From contig CANQVS010000001.1 of assembly GCA_947627345.1 (NCBI GenBank), forward strand, positions 1 through 64,000: a stretch of DNA of 64,000 bases. The letters are read 5' to 3'. Both the position numbers and the translations under genes were made by a program. The notes beneath the pieces were generated by a model, which saw nothing but the letters and a program-made list of their open reading frames with translations, did no database searches and was not told where the DNA came from. The stretch is from an uncultured Clostridia bacterium (GTDB taxonomy: Bacteria; Bacillota; Clostridia; Oscillospirales; Acutalibacteraceae). Positions 25,628 through 34,730 of the stretch are shown piece after piece (within the stretch, counting starts at the first letter, position 1; every line of letters begins with the position of its first letter).

Positions 25628-27286
25628 ATGCTTAATTCACTCTATATTGAAAATATTGCAGTTATTGAAAAATCGAATATTGAGCTTTACTCGGGACTTA
25701 ATGTACTGACAGGTGAAACAGGAGCCGGTAAAAGTATTGTTATCGATGCAATTAACGCTGTATTGGGTCATCGTACAAGCCGTGATATTATCAGAAACGG
25801 CGCTGAAAGCGCAACCGTGTTTGCAAGCTTTTCTGATGTTAACGATGTAGTTAAAGCAAAGCTTTTTGAAAACGGGTATGCTTTAGAGGAAAACGAGCTT
25901 ATTATAAGCAGAACGCTTTCTTTATCGGGCAAAAACAGTTGTCGTATTAACGGTAAACCAGCGAATGTTTCTTTTTTGAGAGAGCTTGGACTTAATCTTA
26001 TTAATATTCACGGACAGCACGAAAGCTATGAGCTTTTCTCACCCGAAACGCATATTAAATATATTGATAATTTAGCTTGTGATGAAAAGCTTATAAAAGA
26101 ATACAGCCTTGCTTATAAAGAGTATTGCAAGGTAAAAAGGCAACTCAATGATTTTATAAAGAGCGAAACAAACAGGGAACAGAGAATTGACGTTCTTTCA
26201 TATCAGATTAATGAGCTTGAAAGCGCGGATATTCAAGTCGGCGAAATTGAGCGATTAGTTGAAGAAAGACGCGCATTGATGAACGTAGAGAAAGTTACAT
26301 CAGCTCTTCACAATGCAAAAGATACGCTTGATGGAAATAATATGTCGGGAGTTATTGACAAACTGGACGACGCGGTAGCTTTAGTTCAGAAGGCGAGCGA
26401 TTTAAACCCGAAGCTTGAAGAACTTTTTAGCAGAATAAATGACCTTTATTACGAGCTTCAGGATGTGGGTAATGATATATCAAACGCCATTGATGAAATA
26501 GAAGATAATCCCTACAGACTTGATGAAATAGAGGAAAGGCTTGATTTACTGAATAAATTATCGAGAAAATACGGCACAACCGAGGAGGAAATGCTTGAAT
26601 TTCTTGATAACGCGAAAGTTGAACTTAACAAGCTTTTGCAATTCGATGAAAATGTAAACGGTTTAAAAGAAAGTTTAAATGCCTGCGAGCGTAAGGCAAA
26701 ATGTTTAGCTGATAATCTCTCAAAGGTTAGAAGTAACACAGCAAGGGATTTTGAGAAAAAAGTCAAAGGGGAAATGCTGTTTCTCGATATGCCCAATGTT
26801 GAGATAAAAGTAACCCAAAATAAAATAGAGCTTTCTGAAACGGGGCAGGATAATATGGAAATTTTGATTTCCGCAAATCCGGGAGAAATGCCGAAACCTG
26901 TTGCAAAAATTGCCTCAGGAGGAGAACTTTCAAGAATGATGCTTGCAATAAAAACAGTTTTGGCATCATCTGATTTAATAGATACGCTGATTTTTGACGA
27001 GGTTGATACGGGAGTTTCCGGCTCCGCCGCACAAAAGGTCGGGATGAAACTCAAAGAGGTTTCAAAATCACGGCAGGTTATTTGCGTAACTCATCAGGCT
27101 CAAATTGCCGCGCTCGCGGACAGTCATTTCTTGATTTCAAAAAAGGTTAAAGAAAATCGGACATATACAGATATAAAGCTTCTTGATTATGACGGCCGTT
27201 TGAGGGAGCTTGCCAGGATACTTGACGGAGTAGAGGTAACTGACACTGCTCTTGCACACGCGGAAAAATTAATGGATTACAATTAA
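25628..27286 (+). CDS. recN: DNA repair protein RecN
   Basis: A 552-residue SMC-like ATPase with Walker A GETGAGKSIVIDAI near residue 30, a long central coiled coil (about 150-360), ABC signature ASGGELSRMMLAIK and Walker B LIFDEVDTGVSG. It acts early in double-strand break repair. RBS AAAGGAAAG. In most spore-formers spoIVB and spo0A follow recN; here recJ follows. Confidence 0.97.
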   Translation: MLNSLYIENIAVIEKSNIELYSGLNVLTGETGAGKSIVIDAINAVLGHRTSRDIIRNGAESATVFASFSDVNDVVKAKLFENGYALEENELIISRTLSLSGKNSCRINGKPANVSFLRELGLNLINIHGQHESYELFSPETHIKYIDNLACDEKLIKEYSLAYKEYCKVKRQLNDFIKSETNREQRIDVLSYQINELESADIQVGEIERLVEERRALMNVEKVTSALHNAKDTLDGNNMSGVIDKLDDAVALVQKASDLNPKLEELFSRINDLYYELQDVGNDISNAIDEIEDNPYRLDEIEERLDLLNKLSRKYGTTEEEMLEFLDNAKVELNKLLQFDENVNGLKESLNACERKAKCLADNLSKVRSNTARDFEKKVKGEMLFLDMPNVEIKVTQNKIELSETGQDNMEILISANPGEMPKPVAKIASGGELSRMMLAIKTVLASSDLIDTLIFDEVDTGVSGSAAQKVGMKLKEVSKSRQVICVTHQAQIAALADSHFLISKKVKENRTYTDIKLLDYDGRLRELARILDGVEVTDTALAHAEKLMDYN

Positions 27287-27329
27287 TACTAATATTAATT
27301 ATTTAGTATGAAAGGTTTTGAATTTAACT

Positions 27330-29384
27330 ATGAAAAAATGGTCAATCGCAAAACTTAATAGAGAAAATGCAAAGACCATTTCCGAGCGTTTTAATCTTCC
27401 GCCTATTGTTTCGGCTTTGCTCGATATACACGGTATTGTAACCGAACAGGAGATAAATAATTTCCTTTTTAATGAGAGCGACATTGATGATCCCTTTGAG
27501 ATTATTGACATGGATAAGGCGGCAGAACGAGTAAAAAAAGCCGTTGAAGAGGGAGAGAGGATATGTGTGTACGGCGACTATGACGCCGACGGCGTAACCT
27601 CTACGGCGCTTTTATATTCATATCTTGAAACCGTGGGCGCTGACGTTATGTATTATATTCCGAGCCGTGAAACCGAAGGTTATGGTATGAATATGAAAGC
27701 TGTAGATTTTCTTAAAGAAAAAGGAGTAGACCTTATTGTTACGGTTGATAACGGCATTTCCGCCGTAGATGAAATTGCCTACGCGAAATCCCTCGGTATT
27801 GAAACGGTTATAACCGACCACCATATGCCTTCCGACACTCTGCCCGATGCGGTGGCGGTTGTAGATTTGCACCGAGATGACTGCAAAAGCAGATTTAAAA
27901 ATATTTCGGGCGTAGGAGTAGCCTTTAAGCTTATTACGGCAATAGAGGGAGAGTACGCCGATGTTGATATGTTGCTTGATAATTATTCGGATTTGCTGTC
28001 AATCGGCACAATAGGCGATATAATGCCTCTTGTAGATGAAAACCGAGTATTTGTTAAACGCGGTTTAAGACATATTAATAACAGAGACAGACATGGAATA
28101 GCTTCTCTCATAGAATATGCGGGACTTTCAGGCAAAAATATTTCCGCAGGAAATGTTTCTTTTGGAATTGTTCCGAGAATAAATGCGGTCGGACGTTTAG
28201 GACGTTCGGACGACTGCGTAACTCTTCTTATCACCGATGATTTTGAAAGAGCGGACGAAATTGCCCAAAATATGGGTGATGATAACGCAGAGCGTCAGAA
28301 AATAGAAAAAGAAATTTTAGAAAAAATAAATATACTTATCGCTAAAAATCCGTCTTTAATACAAGACAGAGTTTTGATTATAGACGGAAAAGACTGGCAT
28401 CAGGGCGTAATCGGAATTGTAAGTTCAAGGCTAAAGGATATTTTCGGAAAGCCTTGTATTGTGCTTTCCGATGTTGACGGAGTATGTAAAGGCTCGGGAA
28501 GAAGTGTAGAGGGCTTTGATTTATGGGAGGCAGTCTGCGCTTGTTCTGATGTTCTTGAAAATTTCGGGGGCCACCCGATGGCGGTAGGCCTTGGAATTAA
28601 AGTTGAAAACATAGAAAAATTCCGATATAAAATAAACGAGTTTGCCAGGTCTAAAGGCGAAATGCCTTATGACTCTCTTAGTATTGACTGCAAGCTTAAT
28701 CCCGCGTATTTAGATGTTGAGCTTGCAAAATCTCTTTCTTATTTACAGCCTTTTGGAGCGGGAAATCCCACTCCTGTTTTTCAGCTGTCCAATCTTAGAA
28801 TTTCAGGTATAATTCCGCTTTCAAACGATAAGCACATAAGAGTAAATTTTACAAACGGAAATACACATATACAAGCGGTAAAGTTTTTCTGTTCAAGTGT
28901 TGATTTTCCGTATAGTAACGGAGATGTCGTTGACATAGCCGTTACGTTAGATGTGAACGTTTATAAGAATAATGAATCTCTTTCGGTTATAATAAAAGAT
29001 ATAAAATACGCAGGTGTTGATAATACAGAATATATTCACAGTCTTAGAACTTTTGAATATTTCTGTAAGGGAGAAAGCACGGATAAGGAAGATTTAAGGT
29101 CGATTATACCTGATAGAAATGATTTTGCCGTTGTTTACAGATATTTAAAACAACAGAAAAATTTGTCAAACATATCTCTTGACGTTATAGTACATAGACT
29201 GCAAAATGAAATTTCTTACGGAAAGCTCAAGGTTATTTTAGAGGCTATGAATGAGCTTTCTTTAATAGCGCTTTATGAGGATATGTACAAAACCGAGATA
29301 AAAATGCTTGACGTTAAAAATAAGGTTAATCTTTATGACGCGTCAATAATGATAAAATTAAAGGAGGTGTACCGAAGTGAGTAA
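27330..29384 (+). CDS. recJ: Single-stranded-DNA-specific exonuclease RecJ
   Basis: A 684-residue DHH phosphoesterase: YGDYDADGVTST (motif I), TVDNGISAVDEI, TDHHMPSDTLP (DHH motif), the DHHA1 domain around GGHPMAVGLGIK, and a C-terminal OB-fold region. It degrades single-stranded DNA 5' to 3' in recombination and mismatch repair. ATG at 27330 is preferred; a TTG at 27318 is in frame, but the only RBS-like AAAGG (27311-27315) is too close for it and rather far for the ATG. It overlaps rel by 8 bases. The C-terminal extension of about 120 residues after the OB fold resembles that of other Firmicutes RecJ proteins. Confidence 0.95.
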   Translation: MKKWSIAKLNRENAKTISERFNLPPIVSALLDIHGIVTEQEINNFLFNESDIDDPFEIIDMDKAAERVKKAVEEGERICVYGDYDADGVTSTALLYSYLETVGADVMYYIPSRETEGYGMNMKAVDFLKEKGVDLIVTVDNGISAVDEIAYAKSLGIETVITDHHMPSDTLPDAVAVVDLHRDDCKSRFKNISGVGVAFKLITAIEGEYADVDMLLDNYSDLLSIGTIGDIMPLVDENRVFVKRGLRHINNRDRHGIASLIEYAGLSGKNISAGNVSFGIVPRINAVGRLGRSDDCVTLLITDDFERADEIAQNMGDDNAERQKIEKEILEKINILIAKNPSLIQDRVLIIDGKDWHQGVIGIVSSRLKDIFGKPCIVLSDVDGVCKGSGRSVEGFDLWEAVCACSDVLENFGGHPMAVGLGIKVENIEKFRYKINEFARSKGEMPYDSLSIDCKLNPAYLDVELAKSLSYLQPFGAGNPTPVFQLSNLRISGIIPLSNDKHIRVNFTNGNTHIQAVKFFCSSVDFPYSNGDVVDIAVTLDVNVYKNNESLSVIIKDIKYAGVDNTEYIHSLRTFEYFCKGESTDKEDLRSIIPDRNDFAVVYRYLKQQKNLSNISLDVIVHRLQNEISYGKLKVILEAMNELSLIALYEDMYKTEIKMLDVKNKVNLYDASIMIKLKEVYRSE

Positions 29385-31581
29385 ATATGACAAAATAGCC
29401 CATTATCAGGATTTTAATGAGCTTCTTTCTATTCTAAAAAAGAGTAGTAACAATTATGATATACGCAAGATTCAAAAGGCATATGATTTAGCGGAAAAAG
29501 CTCACGGCGACCAGCGCAGAATATCGGGGATACCGTATATTCTCCACCCGACATCCGTGGCTTGTATTGTCGCTCAATTCGGTATGGACTCCGACACCAT
29601 AATTTCCGCTCTTCTTCACGATGTTGTTGAAGATACCGAGTACAACCTTGATTACATCAGAAAAGAATTTGGAAAGGACGTCTCAAACATTGTTGACGGC
29701 GTTACAAAAATTTCAAAAATCAAGCTTTATTCCCGTGAGGAACAGCAGGCGGAAAATGTGAGAAAAATGCTGATTGCTATGTCTAACGACATTAGAGTTA
29801 TCATTGTGAAGCTTGCCGACAGACTTCATAATATGCGTACAATCGAGTGTATGCCCGAACAGAAACGACGCGACAAATCAAGGGAAAATATGGAGGTTTT
29901 CGCTCCCATAGCTCACCGCTTGGGTATGAAAGCCGTTAAAGACGAGCTTGAGGATTTATCCCTGCGCTATCTTGACCCTGTAGGTTACAAGGAAATTGAG
30001 GACGCTTTGTTGCTCCAGGAAAATGAACGCGACCGTTTTATAGAAAAGAAAAAGAAAGAAATTTTAAGAGCCTCAAAGCTTCCAAACAGCAAAATTACCG
30101 TTTACGGACGCGTAAAAAGCATTAACAGTATCTACAGAAAGACATATCTCCGAGGTAAAACGATAGATGAAATTTATGACGTTTTTGCACTTAGAATTAT
30201 TCTTGACGACATAAAGGACTGCTATAATCTTTTGGGCGTAATTCACGATTTATATACACCTATTCCGAGAAGATTTAAGGATTATATTTCAACTCCCAAG
30301 CCTAATATGTACCAGTCGCTCCATACAACCGTAATAGACCGTGACGGTATTCCGTTTGAGGTTCAAATAAGGACATGGGAAATGCACCAAACAGCGGAAA
30401 ACGGAATTGCCGCTCATTGGAAATACAAACTCGGATTTACCAGAATTGTAAATAATAAAAAGGCGCGGGAACTTGACGCCAACATAAACAGAATTAAGGA
30501 TATTTTAGCCGCGCAGATTGATACCGATGACTCAACCGATATTATAAGAAATATCAGAAACGATTTTGACCAAAATGAGGTATATGTTTTTTCTCCAAAG
30601 GGAGATGTTTTTAATCTTCCGAAAGGTTCAACCGTAATTGACCTCGCTTATCTCATTCACACGGAAGTAGGAAATCATATGGTAGGAGCCAAGGTTGACC
30701 ATCGTATTGTTTCTATTGACTATGAATTAAATACGGGTGAAATCTGCGAAATATTAACCCAAAAGGACAGCCACCCGAGACGTGATTGGCTTGAAATCTG
30801 CAAAACTTCCTCGGCACGCTCGAAAATCCGCCAGTGGTTCAAGCGTGAAAAGCGTGATGAAAACATAATCGAAGGTAAGATGATGCTTGAACGCGAGCTT
30901 AAACGCAGTAATATTTCTCTTAACGATGAAGAACTTGAAGAGCTTTTGCAGTTTATGCTCAGAAAGAACAAGTTTAATACGGTTGAGGATTTATACGCTT
31001 CGGTAGGCTACGGAGGAATCCAGCTTTGGAAAGTTATGCCTCGTATTAAAGAGGAGTATAATACAAAGTTTAAACCTGAGGATAAAGAACCCGTTATCGT
31101 AAAAACAACCCCTCAAAAACGCAAGCACGCTAACTCGGGGGTTATTGTTGAAGGTATGGAAGACTGCCTTATAAAGTTTTCCCAATGCTGTAATCCGCTC
31201 CCCGGTGATGATATTATAGGTTATATCACAAGGGGTTACGGCGTATCTATTCATAAACGTTCCTGCTCTAATATTCCGAAAGACCTATCCGCTGTTGAGG
31301 AGCCGGAACGGTATGTAAAGGTTTACTGGGAAAACGAAATTAACGAGAATTTCCGTTCAACTCTCGAAATTATATCCACAGACCGTACGGGACTTTTGGC
31401 GGATGTTACAATCGCCCTTTCGTCAATGAGAATTTTTATCCATAATCTTAATTCTCGTCATATAGAAGACGGCAGGGCAATGGTAACGGCGACAATTGAC
31501 GTTGTAAACAGAGAACACCTTGATACAGTAATAAAAAGATTGCAGTCAATCAGGGATATTATTTCAATAAAAAGGTTTTAA
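29377..31581 (+). CDS. rel: Bifunctional (p)ppGpp synthetase/hydrolase Rel
   Basis: A 734-residue long RSH protein: hydrolase domain with ILHPTSVACIV, LLHDVVEDTEY and KLADRLHNMRTI (intact HD motifs, so hydrolase-competent), synthetase domain with ALRIILDD and TPKPNMYQSLHTTV, TGS domain (EVYVFSPKGDVFNLPKGST), and a C-terminal zinc-finger and ACT region. It makes and degrades the stringent-response alarmone. Starts at GTG 29377 with a strong AAGGAGGTG, inside the end of recJ. Confidence 0.97.
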   Translation: MSKYDKIAHYQDFNELLSILKKSSNNYDIRKIQKAYDLAEKAHGDQRRISGIPYILHPTSVACIVAQFGMDSDTIISALLHDVVEDTEYNLDYIRKEFGKDVSNIVDGVTKISKIKLYSREEQQAENVRKMLIAMSNDIRVIIVKLADRLHNMRTIECMPEQKRRDKSRENMEVFAPIAHRLGMKAVKDELEDLSLRYLDPVGYKEIEDALLLQENERDRFIEKKKKEILRASKLPNSKITVYGRVKSINSIYRKTYLRGKTIDEIYDVFALRIILDDIKDCYNLLGVIHDLYTPIPRRFKDYISTPKPNMYQSLHTTVIDRDGIPFEVQIRTWEMHQTAENGIAAHWKYKLGFTRIVNNKKARELDANINRIKDILAAQIDTDDSTDIIRNIRNDFDQNEVYVFSPKGDVFNLPKGSTVIDLAYLIHTEVGNHMVGAKVDHRIVSIDYELNTGEICEILTQKDSHPRRDWLEICKTSSARSKIRQWFKREKRDENIIEGKMMLERELKRSNISLNDEELEELLQFMLRKNKFNTVEDLYASVGYGGIQLWKVMPRIKEEYNTKFKPEDKEPVIVKTTPQKRKHANSGVIVEGMEDCLIKFSQCCNPLPGDDIIGYITRGYGVSIHKRSCSNIPKDLSAVEEPERYVKVYWENEINENFRSTLEIISTDRTGLLADVTIALSSMRIFIHNLNSRHIEDGRAMVTATIDVVNREHLDTVIKRLQSIRDIISIKRF

Positions 31582-31584
31582 TTT

Positions 31585-32037
31585 ATGAGAGTAGTATTAC
31601 AGCGTGTGAGCGAATGCAGTGTTGAAATTGCTGAAAAAACAGTTGCGTCCATTTCAAACGGATTTCTGCTTTTGCTCGGTGTAAAAAACGGAGACGAAGA
31701 AAAAGACGCGGAAAAGCTTGCAAAAAAAATTTCGGGACTCCGTATTTTTACCGATGAAAATGATAAAATGAACCTTTCTCTGTCCGATATTGACGGTTCA
31801 GTTATAGTTGTTTCAAATTTTACACTGTACGCGGACTGCTCTCACGGAAGAAGACCGAGTTTTATTAATGCCGCTCGTCCCGAAATCTCAAATCCTTTAT
31901 ATGAGTATTTCTGTTCGGAGCTTAGAAAAAACGGTGTAAAAAATGTGCAGACGGGAGAATTCGGAGCCGATATGAAGGTTAAGCTTTTAAACGACGGGCC
32001 TGTCACCCTTGTTATTGACTCACAGGATTTATCGTAA
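31585..32037 (+). CDS. dtd: D-aminoacyl-tRNA deacylase
   Basis: A 150-residue DTD with the signatures VVSNFTLYAD (the family usually has SQFTL) and GRRPSF followed by AARPE. It removes D-amino acids and glycine mis-charged on tRNA. It follows rel after 3 bases, the conserved clostridial arrangement. Confidence 0.95.
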   Translation: MRVVLQRVSECSVEIAEKTVASISNGFLLLLGVKNGDEEKDAEKLAKKISGLRIFTDENDKMNLSLSDIDGSVIVVSNFTLYADCSHGRRPSFINAARPEISNPLYEYFCSELRKNGVKNVQTGEFGADMKVKLLNDGPVTLVIDSQDLS

Positions 32038-32120
32038 AATTATATTTATATGTTTTGTGCGCGACTTTTTTATAGAGTGCATTTTAATGTATGCTTTTAC
32101 GGAAGGAAAGGTTTTTTAAA

Positions 32121-32753
32121 ATGATAGATATTAAGCTTGCACAGGTCACAGTAATTATGACTAACTGTTATCTGCTTACCGATAAAGAAACAGGTGATAT
32201 GGCGGTAGTTGACCCGGGAGGCAGAAGCGAACGTATTATAAATGAAATTAACAACTCAAAAGGTGCTTTAAAGTACGTTATTTTAACTCACGGACACTAT
32301 GACCATATCGGCTACGCAAAACAGCTCGCGGAGCTTTACAATGCAAAAATTGTATGCGGTAAGGACACAGACCGATTTTTAAGTGATAATGTTCTCAACC
32401 ATAGTGCATTCCACGATGAAATTAAAGATATTGAGCCGTTTAACGGGGATATTCTTTTATCTGATGGTGATTGTTTCAAGCTTGGAAATACAGAGATAAA
32501 GTATATTTACACTCCGGGACATACTAAAGACAGCGGTTGCTATATTTTTGATGATACTATAATTACGGGCGACACTCTTTTTTACGAGTCGTACGGCAGA
32601 ACAGATTTGCCGACGGGAAATGACGATGATATGATTAACTCTATCCGCCGTCTTAAAAATATTGAGGGCAATTATAAGGTTCTCCCCGGTCACGGAATGA
32701 TGTCCGATTTAGACCACGAAAGAAAATATAATCCGCTTATGAGCAGAGTGTAA
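32121..32753 (+). CDS. MBL-fold metallo-hydrolase (glyoxalase II-like)
   Basis: A 210-residue metallo-beta-lactamase-fold protein with the metal motif THGHYDHIG and further ligands in TPGHTKDS, TGDTLFYESYGRTDLP and PGHG. It is the YqgX/YcbL-like hydrolase that commonly sits between dtd and hemZ in clostridia; a thioesterase (glyoxalase II) role is likely but unproven. The long frame begins at 32091; the ATG at 32121 follows GGAAAGG and gives the normal length. Confidence 0.88.
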   Translation: MIDIKLAQVTVIMTNCYLLTDKETGDMAVVDPGGRSERIINEINNSKGALKYVILTHGHYDHIGYAKQLAELYNAKIVCGKDTDRFLSDNVLNHSAFHDEIKDIEPFNGDILLSDGDCFKLGNTEIKYIYTPGHTKDSGCYIFDDTIITGDTLFYESYGRTDLPTGNDDDMINSIRRLKNIEGNYKVLPGHGMMSDLDHERKYNPLMSRV

Positions 32754-32754
32754 T

Positions 32755-34206
32755 ATGAATTTATATATAATTAACCATAATTTTCACTATGAACTTGAAA
32801 ATCTTGTCCGACTGTTTTATCCGAATGAAAAGATTAATGTTATAAAAGAAAGCTCAAAATTAATTTTACCCTATATTAAAACCGAAAAATCCAATGTTTT
32901 AAGAGTGGAAGTAAATATCGGTGATTTTAATAAAATTTCGACTTCTCCCGTATTTGATGATGAAGAAAACGAGAGAATGTTGTGCGAATTAGTGTATAAA
33001 ATTCTTTGCGAAAAAACCGAGGTTAACGTACCGTGGGGTATGATAACAGGCGTTAGACCCGTAAAGTTGTACCGCGCGTTAAAGGAAAGTGTGGGAGAAG
33101 AGAGGGCTGACAGTTATTTTACGGACAAGCTTTTTGTAAGCGGACAGAAGCTCTCCCTTGCTAAGTTGACGGAAAAAACAGAAAAGAAAATTATAGATTT
33201 GTCAGATAAAAAATCTTTCAGCCTTTATATCGCAGTTCCGTTTTGCCCGTCAAGATGTAACTATTGTTCTTTTGTTCAAGCTTCTGTTGAGCGAAGTAAA
33301 CATCTTGTAGAGCCGTATGTTGAGCTTTTGTGCAGGGAAATAAAATATACCGCCGATATTGCTTTAAAGCTTGGATTACGGCTTGAAACGGTCTATATGG
33401 GAGGCGGTACGCCGACAACCTTATCAGCAGAGCAAATGGACAAGGTTTTGAAAACGGTTAATAACAGTTTTGATATGAGTTTATGCAGGGAGTTTACCGT
33501 AGAGGCAGGCAGACCCGATACCATTACGGAGGAAAAATTAATTTCTTTAAAGGAAAATAATGTAGAAAGAATTTCTATTAATCCCCAAACCTTGAACGAT
33601 TATGTTCTTTCCGTTATAGGGAGAAAACATTCTGCGAAAAATACGATTGACGCATATAATTTAGCCCGAAAAATTGGGTTTAATTGCGTTAATATGGATT
33701 TAATCGCCGGACTTCCGAAAGACAGTTTGAAAAGCTTTAAATATACGCTTGATAAAATATGTGAGCTTAATCCCGAGTGCGTAACAGTACATACTCTTTC
33801 AATGAAACGCAGTTCCTCATTAACTCAGGACGGAACTCAAATTAATAAAGACGACGCAGAGAGAACCGCCGAAATGTTAATCTATGCCGAAAATAAGCTT
33901 AAAGCGGAGAATTACATTCCTTACTATCTGTACCGACAGAGCCGAATGGTCGGCAATCTCGAAAACACGGGCTGGTCAAAAAAAGGTTTTGAAAGTCTTT
34001 ACAATATTTATGTTATGGACGAAACTCATACCATTTTAGGCTGTGGAGCGGGTGCGGTCACAAAATTAAAAAATCCTTATACAAGGCACCTTGAACGTAT
34101 ATTTAATTTTAAATATCCATATGAATATATAAGCAGATATGACGAACAGCTTTTTAGAAAGAATAAGATTTATACATTTTATCAAAAATGTATAAAAGAT
34201 AGTTAA
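32755..34206 (+). CDS. hemZ: HemZ-type coproporphyrinogen dehydrogenase-like radical SAM protein
   Basis: A 483-residue radical SAM protein with CPSRCNYCSF (CxxxCxxC cluster) near residue 163 and MGGGTPTTLSAEQM downstream, plus the long N-terminal extension typical of HemZ rather than HemN/HemW. Annotated as oxygen-independent coproporphyrinogen III dehydrogenase, though the substrate in clostridia is uncertain. Starts one base after the MBL gene. hisS usually follows; here it does not. Confidence 0.9.
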   Translation: MNLYIINHNFHYELENLVRLFYPNEKINVIKESSKLILPYIKTEKSNVLRVEVNIGDFNKISTSPVFDDEENERMLCELVYKILCEKTEVNVPWGMITGVRPVKLYRALKESVGEERADSYFTDKLFVSGQKLSLAKLTEKTEKKIIDLSDKKSFSLYIAVPFCPSRCNYCSFVQASVERSKHLVEPYVELLCREIKYTADIALKLGLRLETVYMGGGTPTTLSAEQMDKVLKTVNNSFDMSLCREFTVEAGRPDTITEEKLISLKENNVERISINPQTLNDYVLSVIGRKHSAKNTIDAYNLARKIGFNCVNMDLIAGLPKDSLKSFKYTLDKICELNPECVTVHTLSMKRSSSLTQDGTQINKDDAERTAEMLIYAENKLKAENYIPYYLYRQSRMVGNLENTGWSKKGFESLYNIYVMDETHTILGCGAGAVTKLKNPYTRHLERIFNFKYPYEYISRYDEQLFRKNKIYTFYQKCIKDS

Positions 34207-34210
34207 AAGA

Positions 34211-34239
34211 TTGATATTTAATTTTTACAGTGGTATAAT
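34211..34239 (+). promoter_or_regulatory. Strong promoter for the zinc-ribbon protein
   Basis: TTGATA (34211-34216), 17-base spacer, TATAAT (34234-34239) with an extended -10 (TGG just before). Confidence 0.8.
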
Positions 34240-34270
34240 ATATTAAAATTTTTGAGAGGAAGTGCTAATT

Positions 34271-34711
34271 ATGGCAATTTTTGATGATGTAGTAATAAAC
34301 GCTAAATCAGCTGCTTCTGTTGTTTCCAAGAAAGCGGGAGAGATTTTTGATTTATCTAAGTTGAGAATATCTTTAGCAAGCCTTAGAGGTGAGCTTAACA
34401 AGCAGTATCAGGCTTTAGGCGACGCTGTATATAATAACGCGCCCGAGGAGGAAACTGCCTCTATTAAAGCGGAAATTGATAATGTTAAGCAAAATATAGA
34501 TGACATTGAACAAATTCTTGCAAGCGCAAAAAATTCCGTTACTTGTCCCGCGTGCGGCGAAAAGCTTAATAAAAACGCGAAATTCTGTTCAAGCTGCGGA
34601 ACGGCTGTTCCGAAGGATAAGGCAGTATGTTCGTCCTGCGGCGCCGAGCTCCAGGAGGACGCGAAGTTTTGCGCCAACTGCGGAAAACCTATAGAAGAAA
34701 CTGCCGAATAA
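34271..34711 (+). CDS. Coiled-coil protein with double zinc ribbon
   Basis: A 146-residue protein: helical N-terminal half with heptad-like pattern (about residues 20-85), then two zinc ribbons, the first CPACGEKLNKNAKFCSSCG and the second CSSCGAELQEDAKFCANCG. Each pair of CxxC knuckles should bind one zinc. No membrane segment. The frame opens at a GTG (34262), but GAGAGGAAG fits the ATG at 34271. It has its own strong promoter. The function is unknown; such proteins are frequent in Ruminococcaceae. The middle four-cysteine units (AKFCSSCG and AKFCANCG) look like an internal duplication. Confidence 0.85.
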   Translation: MAIFDDVVINAKSAASVVSKKAGEIFDLSKLRISLASLRGELNKQYQALGDAVYNNAPEEETASIKAEIDNVKQNIDDIEQILASAKNSVTCPACGEKLNKNAKFCSSCGTAVPKDKAVCSSCGAELQEDAKFCANCGKPIEETAE

Positions 34712-34730
34712 ACTTTAAAGGTGATACCCG

